Made by a program: the position numbers and the translations under genes
NCBI GenBank assembly: GCA_026396495.1
Contig: JAPLWR010000026.1
Coordinates: forward strand, 1-8,771
Reading direction: 5' to 3'
Length of the DNA: 8,771 bases
Source of the DNA: Candidatus Magasanikiibacteriota bacterium
GTDB lineage: Bacteria; Patescibacteriota; Patescibacteriia; Magasanikbacterales; UBA10003
Part shown: positions 5,421 through 8,771 of the stretch, in pieces
Position numbering within the stretch: position 1 is the stretch's first letter
Layout: each line of letters begins with the position of its first letter
Notes under the pieces: generated by a model
The model's input: only the letters and a program-made list of their open reading frames with translations
Told to the model about the DNA's origin: nothing
Database searches by the model: none

Positions 5421-6524
5421 ATGCAATCTCACAAAAGTGATATTTATTTTGTTGGCGGAGTAGGAGTGTTGTTGGCCTTTGGGTTGCTTATGCTTTTTTC
5501 AGCCTCTTCTCCAGAGTCTTATACTATTTACAATACACCTTATTTTTTTATTAGAAGGCAAGTGTTGCTGGGTGCTATTCCTGGGTTTGCTCTTTTTTAT
5601 TTGTTTAGCCGGATGGATTTTAATTTGTGGCAAAGATTTGCCAAGCCTTTTTTTCTTTTTAGTTTATTACTTTTAGTTTTAGTTTTAATTCCCGGAATAG
5701 GTGGAAATTTTGGTACAGCTCATTCTTGGTTTTCTTTGTTTGGTCTTTCTTTTCAGCCTTCAGAATTAATGAAGCTGGCTTTAATAATTTTTTTGGCAGC
5801 TTGGCTGGGACGGTTGGAAAAAGATAATTTTCTTGATTGGCAAAAAAGTCTTTTGCCTTTTTTAGTTGTTTTGGGAATCATTGGATTATTGCTTATTAAG
5901 CAACCAGATTTAGGAACTTTTTTGGTAGTGTTTATTATTTGTTTGGCAATGTATTTTTCAGCTGGTGGCAGAATCATTCATTTAGTGGGTATTGTTATTG
6001 CCAGTATTGCCGGATTTATCAGTGTGATTTCTATGAGTTCTTACCGGGCTCAACGTATTTTATCTTTTTTAAATCCTAAGGAAGACGTTTTGGGAATTGG
6101 TTATCATATCAATCAGGCTCTTTTGGCAGTTGGTTCTGGAGGTTTTTGGGGTTTAGGATGGGGACGCTCTCGTCAAAAATTTCAATATTTGCCAGAAGTT
6201 AGCGCGGATTCCATCTTTGCTATTATTGGTGAAGAATTGGGTTTTGTAATTTCTGTTATTTTTTTAGGGTTACTGGCTTTTATTTTTTTTAGAGGTTTAA
6301 AAATTGCCGAAACCTCACCTAACAAATTTGGTAAGTTAATTGTGGTTGGAGTCATGGCTTGGTTTTTGGGCCAATCTTTTTTAAACATTGGGGCGATGGT
6401 GGGACTTTTGCCTTTAACTGGTTTGCCCTTGCCGTTAGTTTCTCATGGTGGATCAGCCATGATGATTTTATTAGCCGCTTTTGGTGTGGTAGCTAATATC
6501 TCTAAGAGTACTACAGAAAAATAA
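5421..6524 (+). CDS. ftsW: SEDS-family peptidoglycan glycosyltransferase, FtsW type
   Basis: FtsW polymerises lipid II into glycan strands at the division septum, working with a class B penicillin-binding protein. At 367 residues with about ten membrane helices, the size is normal. SEDS landmarks: HSWFSLFGLSFQPSELMK (101-118), QPDLGT (161-166), GIGYHINQALLAVGSGG (225-241) and YLPEVSADSIFA (256-267) with Asp263 at the catalytic Asp position (Asp297 in E. coli FtsW). LPLVSHGGSAM (337-347) replaces the usual PFVSYGGSS. RodA is the alternative, but placement between mraY and murG favours FtsW. ATG 5421 is preferred over TTG 5412; neither has a Shine-Dalgarno site. murD, which commonly sits between mraY and ftsW, is absent. 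murG starts one base after the stop, so translation is probably coupled. Confidence 0.93.
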   Translation: MQSHKSDIYFVGGVGVLLAFGLLMLFSASSPESYTIYNTPYFFIRRQVLLGAIPGFALFYLFSRMDFNLWQRFAKPFFLFSLLLLVLVLIPGIGGNFGTAHSWFSLFGLSFQPSELMKLALIIFLAAWLGRLEKDNFLDWQKSLLPFLVVLGIIGLLLIKQPDLGTFLVVFIICLAMYFSAGGRIIHLVGIVIASIAGFISVISMSSYRAQRILSFLNPKEDVLGIGYHINQALLAVGSGGFWGLGWGRSRQKFQYLPEVSADSIFAIIGEELGFVISVIFLGLLAFIFFRGLKIAETSPNKFGKLIVVGVMAWFLGQSFLNIGAMVGLLPLTGLPLPLVSHGGSAMMILLAAFGVVANISKSTTEK

Positions 6525-6525
6525 T

Positions 6526-7641
6526 ATGAAGAAAATAATTTTTTCTGGTGGGGGAACTTTGGGACCAGTTATTCCTTTGATTGCCGTTTATCAAGAATTA
6601 CAAAAACAATTTCCTAATCAGTATGAATTTTTATGGGTAGGGGTTAAAGGTGGACCAGAAAAAGAGGTGGTGGAGAAATATGGTTTGCCTTATGTTACTT
6701 TACCTGAGGCCAAATTGCGCCGTTATTTTAGCTGGCATAATTTTTTGGATATTTTTAATTTTATTGTAGCCGTTATCAAAAGTTGGCGTTTAATTAAAAA
6801 ATGGCAACCAGACCTTTTAATTTCTGCGGGTGGTTTTATGAGCGTTCCTTTGCATTTGGCTGCCTGGCTTCAAAAAAAGACTACCTTAGTTCATCAACAA
6901 GATGTGATGCCTGGTTTGGCTAATAAAATTATGGCCCGTTTGGCTACTCACATTACTGTTTCTTTAGAAATTAATGTTAAAGATTTCCCTGCTAAAAAAA
7001 CTCTGTGGATTGGTAATCCTGTTCGGCCAGGAATTTTATTAGGACACAAAGAAGAGGCTATCAAAAATTTTTTATTAGATCCGGAAGTGCCCACGGTTTT
7101 AATTTTGGGTGGGGGGACTGGCGCCTTGTCTTTAAATAAAATGATTATCGGTAATATTGATGAGTTAGTAAAAAAATGCCAAATTATTCACATGCTGGGC
7201 GCTGGTAAAGATGTTTCTGTACCACTTTTAAAAGGCGGTAAAGTTGATAGTCTAATTAAAGAAAGGTATCATCCAGTTAAGTTTTTAAATGAAGGTATGT
7301 TGGCGGATGTTTATGCTGTTAGTGACGTGGTGGTCGCTAGGGCTGGTTTTTCCACTATGTCAGAATTAGCGGTTTTGGGTAAGGGTAAGCCTTTTATCTC
7401 CGTACCAATTCCAGACAGTCATCAAGAAAAAAATGCTAGAATTTTTTGGTCTAAGGCCCAGACACCAGTATTTTTTAGTCATCAAGAACCAGTAGGGCAA
7501 TTGATTAAACAAATTTTGGATTTAGTCTCTAATAAAGAAGATCAATTATATATTGCCCATCATCTTACAAAAGTCATGCCTAAGGATGCTAGGGAAAAAA
7601 TGGCGTATTTAATTAATGGTTTATTGTCATCCCGAGTGTGA
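6526..7641 (+). CDS. murG: UDP-GlcNAc:lipid I GlcNAc transferase
   Basis: MurG adds GlcNAc from UDP-GlcNAc to lipid I at the inner membrane face, giving lipid II, the substrate of FtsW. The 371-residue product has the two-domain GT-B layout. N-terminal landmarks: GGGTLGPVIP (8-17), SAGGFMSVP (100-108) and HQQDVMPGLANK (123-134). C-terminal landmarks: GNPVRPG (163-169), GGGTGALSLNK (195-205) and RAGFSTMSE (272-280), where Glu280 matches the nucleotide-binding Glu269 of E. coli, then HQEKNA (299-304). The usual GGTGGH motif is replaced by GGGTLGP, losing its His; I associate TLG forms with CPR MurG. No Shine-Dalgarno site. It is the last gene of the operon and the only core gene ending in TGA; its last codons lie in a repeat-like element. 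Confidence 0.94.
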   Translation: MKKIIFSGGGTLGPVIPLIAVYQELQKQFPNQYEFLWVGVKGGPEKEVVEKYGLPYVTLPEAKLRRYFSWHNFLDIFNFIVAVIKSWRLIKKWQPDLLISAGGFMSVPLHLAAWLQKKTTLVHQQDVMPGLANKIMARLATHITVSLEINVKDFPAKKTLWIGNPVRPGILLGHKEEAIKNFLLDPEVPTVLILGGGTGALSLNKMIIGNIDELVKKCQIIHMLGAGKDVSVPLLKGGKVDSLIKERYHPVKFLNEGMLADVYAVSDVVVARAGFSTMSELAVLGKGKPFISVPIPDSHQEKNARIFWSKAQTPVFFSHQEPVGQLIKQILDLVSNKEDQLYIAHHLTKVMPKDAREKMAYLINGLLSSRV

Positions 7642-7652
7642 TTGAGGGATCT
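7627..7652 (+). repeat. Dispersed-repeat-like element across the murG stop
   Basis: The stretch starting TCATCCCGAG and ending GAGGGATCT resembles TCATCC-type short dispersed elements seen in many bacterial genomes. ATCCC (7629-7633) and GGGAT (7646-7650) form an inverted pair around 12 bases. It encodes the last MurG residues (SSRV) and the TGA at 7639-7641. Only one copy occurs in this window, so the repeat status is inferred. Confidence 0.35.
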
Positions 7653-7668
7653 GGTTTATTTGTAAAAT

Positions 7669-7699
7669 AAAAAATCCTCCACTAAATGGAGGATTTTTT
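7669..7699. terminator. Bidirectional terminator between murG and the micro-ORF
   Basis: TCCTCCA (7675-7681) pairs with TGGAGGA (7687-7693) around CTAAA. The stem is flanked by six A (7669-7674) and six T (7694-7699), so it works on both strands. It ends the mraY-ftsW-murG operon on the plus strand and the micro-ORF unit on the minus strand. Confidence 0.9.
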
Positions 7700-7711
7700 G
7701 TGTCCACTAAC

Positions 7712-7762
7712 TTAACAAGTACAAGGCTCGTTACCACAACCCGGACAAGGATCGCGTCTCAT
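7712..7762 (-). CDS. Candidate 16-residue cysteine-rich micropeptide
   Basis: On the minus strand ATG at 7762-7760 opens a 16-codon frame ending at TAA (7714-7712): MRRDPCPGCGNEPCTC. Four Cys in a CxxC and a CxC, with Pro and Gly between, look like a zinc knuckle or minimal metal-binding peptide. The case for a real gene is the complete transcription unit: TTGACT-17-GATAAT upstream (7837-7809), a leader of about 40 nt with a small hairpin, and a strong terminator 12 bases past the stop. AGGGGGA lies upstream but about 14 bases from ATG, farther than usual for a Shine-Dalgarno site. It could instead be a small RNA with a chance reading frame. Neighbouring accessory genes are also single-gene minus-strand units, and the one at 8364-8744 is also cysteine rich. 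Confidence 0.5.
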   Translation of the reverse strand: MRRDPCPGCGNEPCTC

Positions 7763-7808
7763 ATATTTTTGGGTTATCCCCCTAATTAAGCCTTATCGGC
7801 TTTTAAAT

Positions 7809-7837
7809 ATTATCTGATAACCTAGCAAAAAAGTCAA
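7809..7837 (-). promoter_or_regulatory. Promoter of the micro-ORF unit
   Basis: On the minus strand TTGACT (7837-7832), a 17-base spacer and GATAAT (7814-7809) differ from consensus at one base in each box. The start should be near 7802. The leader begins with a small AAGCC/GGCTT hairpin (7788-7792 with 7798-7802). GGTTATC (7772-7778) and GATAACC (7816-7822) form a 7-bp inverted pair spanning the -10, a possible operator. Confidence 0.65.
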
Positions 7838-7845
7838 ATTGTGAG

Positions 7846-7874
7846 AAAAAACCACCCCTGTTATTTGGGGTGGT
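7846..7874 (-). terminator. Terminator of the 7886-8203 gene
   Basis: On the minus strand ACCACCCC (7874-7867) pairs with GGGGTGGT (7858-7851) around AAATAACA, followed by a T run (7851-7846). It starts 11 bases past the stop. The stem nearly matches the terminator at 8299-8332. Confidence 0.85.
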
Positions 7875-7885
7875 GGAAATGAATG

Positions 7886-8203
7886 TTAGTGTTCAGTAGG
7901 AAAATGTTGATTATCCAGACGAATTGCTTCGGCTAGGATGAGGAGCGCCCTTCTAGTGCGCGGGCTGGCTCCTCCGCCAAGTTCACATCTGAATCGCAAG
8001 GGTGGGCCGTGATGATTGTCTGTTGAAAACCAGACATCACCGTCTCTAGTTATGGAAATGTTGAGTCTTCCTTGGAATGTTCCATCGTGGTCATCATGTA
8101 GACGTTGGTAGACTTTTTCAGTTCCCAACGTATCAATCCAAAATGGAGTTTCTAGAATTTTCCGAATAAGACTTTCTGGATTTAGAGGTTTCTTGTTTGG
8201 CAT
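7886..8203 (-). CDS. Small soluble protein of unknown function
   Basis: I cannot assign a function to this 105-residue protein. No signal peptide, membrane segment or cysteine pair is visible; the only Cys is in LRFRCELGGG. The N-terminal ~40 residues (PESLIRKILETPFWIDTLG) look helical. The middle (GRLNISITRDGDVWFSTD) has alternating hydrophobic residues typical of beta strands. The C-terminus moves from a glycine-rich turn, GGGASPRTRR, to a helix ALLILAEAIRLD. The pattern of a small beta sheet, a GGG-S/A-PR turn and a final helix reminds me of recurrent small hypothetical proteins in Patescibacteria, but this is impression only. The start is well supported: GAGGG lies five bases before ATG 8203. 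The gene stands alone with its own terminator and a possible -10 about 70 bases upstream of the start. Confidence 0.75.
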   Translation of the reverse strand: MPNKKPLNPESLIRKILETPFWIDTLGTEKVYQRLHDDHDGTFQGRLNISITRDGDVWFSTDNHHGPPLRFRCELGGGASPRTRRALLILAEAIRLDNQHFPTEH

Positions 8204-8273
8204 TTTAGCCCTCAGTTTAAGGAACTACCTTTTGGTGTCTACTACTAATGACAGATTTCACTAAACTCAGCCT

Positions 8274-8279
8274 ATTATA
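8274..8279 (-). promoter_or_regulatory. Possible -10 of the 7886-8203 gene
   Basis: A perfect TATAAT lies on the minus strand here, in the gap after the terminator of the previous minus-strand gene. A TTGACT lies upstream but only 12 bases away, too close for a normal spacer, so the -35 is unclear. Short AGTTTA/TAAACT arms (8214-8219 with 8262-8267) flank the predicted leader. Confidence 0.4.
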
Positions 8280-8298
8280 AAAAGAGTGTTTAGTCAAC

Positions 8299-8332
8299 TA
8301 TAATAAAAGCCACCCCTGTTGTTGGGGTGGCT
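8299..8332 (-). terminator. Terminator of the 8364-8744 gene
   Basis: On the minus strand AGCCACCCC (8332-8324) pairs with GGGGTGGCT (8316-8308) around AACAACA, followed by TTTTATTATA. The 9-bp GC-rich stem is almost the same as that at 7846-7874, and its core is shared with 487-520. Confidence 0.85.
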
Positions 8333-8363
8333 GGATATCAGTTTTTTCTATCAAGGAGCATTT

Positions 8364-8744
8364 TTATTGCAGAATGGGATAAAAGTAGCGATGCTCCTTT
8401 GATTCTGTATAGTTAGAAAAATATTTTGGGTTGGCTGATGAACGAAAACAGGTTGAAAGACAGGAACTGTCACAGGAACAAGCCGGCGCTTCACGGTACT
8501 TGTCCTCATATTTGTCCATGTAACAGCATTGTTTGGCGCACACGTCTTCTTCTCCACACGGAGGGATGTTGGGTGCGGAAGGCACTACTACTACATCGTT
8601 TGTTGCTTCGGTAACCGTAGTGGATGGCGAAGTGATTGATTCTTCTCCATTGTTCATACGGCTTACCTGCAAGATTACAAAGTAGCAAGCAAGAATGGCA
8701 AGAATGGCGATCAGTTCCCTCACTTCAGACAAAAAGTTTCTCAT
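8364..8744 (-). CDS. Membrane-anchored cysteine-rich protein of unknown function
   Basis: I do not recognise this 126-residue protein. A charged N-terminus is followed by one hydrophobic helix (about 11-27), most likely a signal anchor, since no cleavage site is clear after it. A Ser/Thr/Val-rich linker (about 31-57) leads to a compact region with eight Cys in 37 residues (63, 69, 73, 74, 89, 91, 95, 99). If this part is outside, disulfides are likely; if inside, metal binding is. Both are inference. The tail is rich in Tyr and Ser. The start is well supported: AGAGGG sits six bases before ATG 8744. The promoter is probably beyond the window edge. It ends in TAA, 31 bases before its terminator, and an inverted repeat (8353-8360 with 8392-8399) encloses the stop codon. 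Confidence 0.75.
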   Translation of the reverse strand: MRNFLSEVRELIAILAILACYFVILQVSRMNNGEESITSPSTTVTEATNDVVVVPSAPNIPPCGEEDVCAKQCCYMDKYEDKYREAPACSCDSSCLSTCFRSSANPKYFSNYTESKEHRYFYPILQ

Positions 8745-8771
8745 GTTAAACCCTCTTGTTTTACTATTTTG

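Noticed and set aside
8426..8614. Plus-strand and alternative minus-strand frames opposite or overlapping the Cys-rich gene.
   Set aside because: They have no ribosome site, and the 8364-8744 frame has a start, ribosome site, membrane anchor and terminator.
1..8771. CRISPR array, tRNA, rRNA, insertion sequence or integron attachment sites.
   Set aside because: No regularly spaced repeats, cloverleaf, transposase frame or terminal inverted repeats were seen on either strand.

Overview
The window looks like a chromosomal piece from a Patescibacteria (Candidate Phyla Radiation) bacterium, most plausibly on the Parcubacteria side. This is inferred from AT-rich core genes, divergent CPR-style versions of MraY, FtsW and MurG, a bL27 gene without its usual bL21 partner, very tight gene packing and many unfamiliar small genes. 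A bL9 gene is reported to be missing from some other CPR branches, so its presence gives weak support to Parcubacteria. No database search was possible. The genetic code appears standard: pyrG, mraY, ftsW and murG are full length with no internal TGA.

Layout. Positions 1-441 hold the 3' part of a GC-rich gene of unknown function, interrupted by an in-frame TGA and closed by a hairpin terminator. Positions 532-2698 form a rplI-pyrG unit (bL9, CTP synthase) with a good promoter and a hairpin leader. A bidirectional terminator at 2711-2736 separates pyrG from a convergent GC-rich gene (2788-3399, minus) that has its own promoter and a structured leader of about 115 nt. Next comes rpmA (3606-3881, minus), whose promoter overlaps a divergent promoter for a four-gene plus-strand operon: a small membrane protein, mraY, ftsW and murG (3985-7641). 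These last three make lipid I, polymerise lipid II at the septum and convert lipid I to lipid II, so this is a fragment of the dcw (division and cell wall) cluster with murD missing between mraY and ftsW.

Beyond the murG terminator, three single-gene units lie on the minus strand. The first is a 16-residue cysteine-rich micro-ORF (7712-7762) with its own promoter and terminator. The second is a 105-residue soluble protein (7886-8203). The third is a membrane-anchored cysteine-rich protein (8364-8744).

Two gene classes stand out. The seven core or operon genes have no visible Shine-Dalgarno site (one looks leaderless). The three larger unfamiliar minus-strand genes each have a clear GGAG or GAGGG site and are transcribed alone. 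Three of the unfamiliar units also end in closely similar CCACCC/GGGTGG terminators. The least explained parts of the window are the micro-ORF, the interrupted GC-rich gene and this set of single-gene accessory units.
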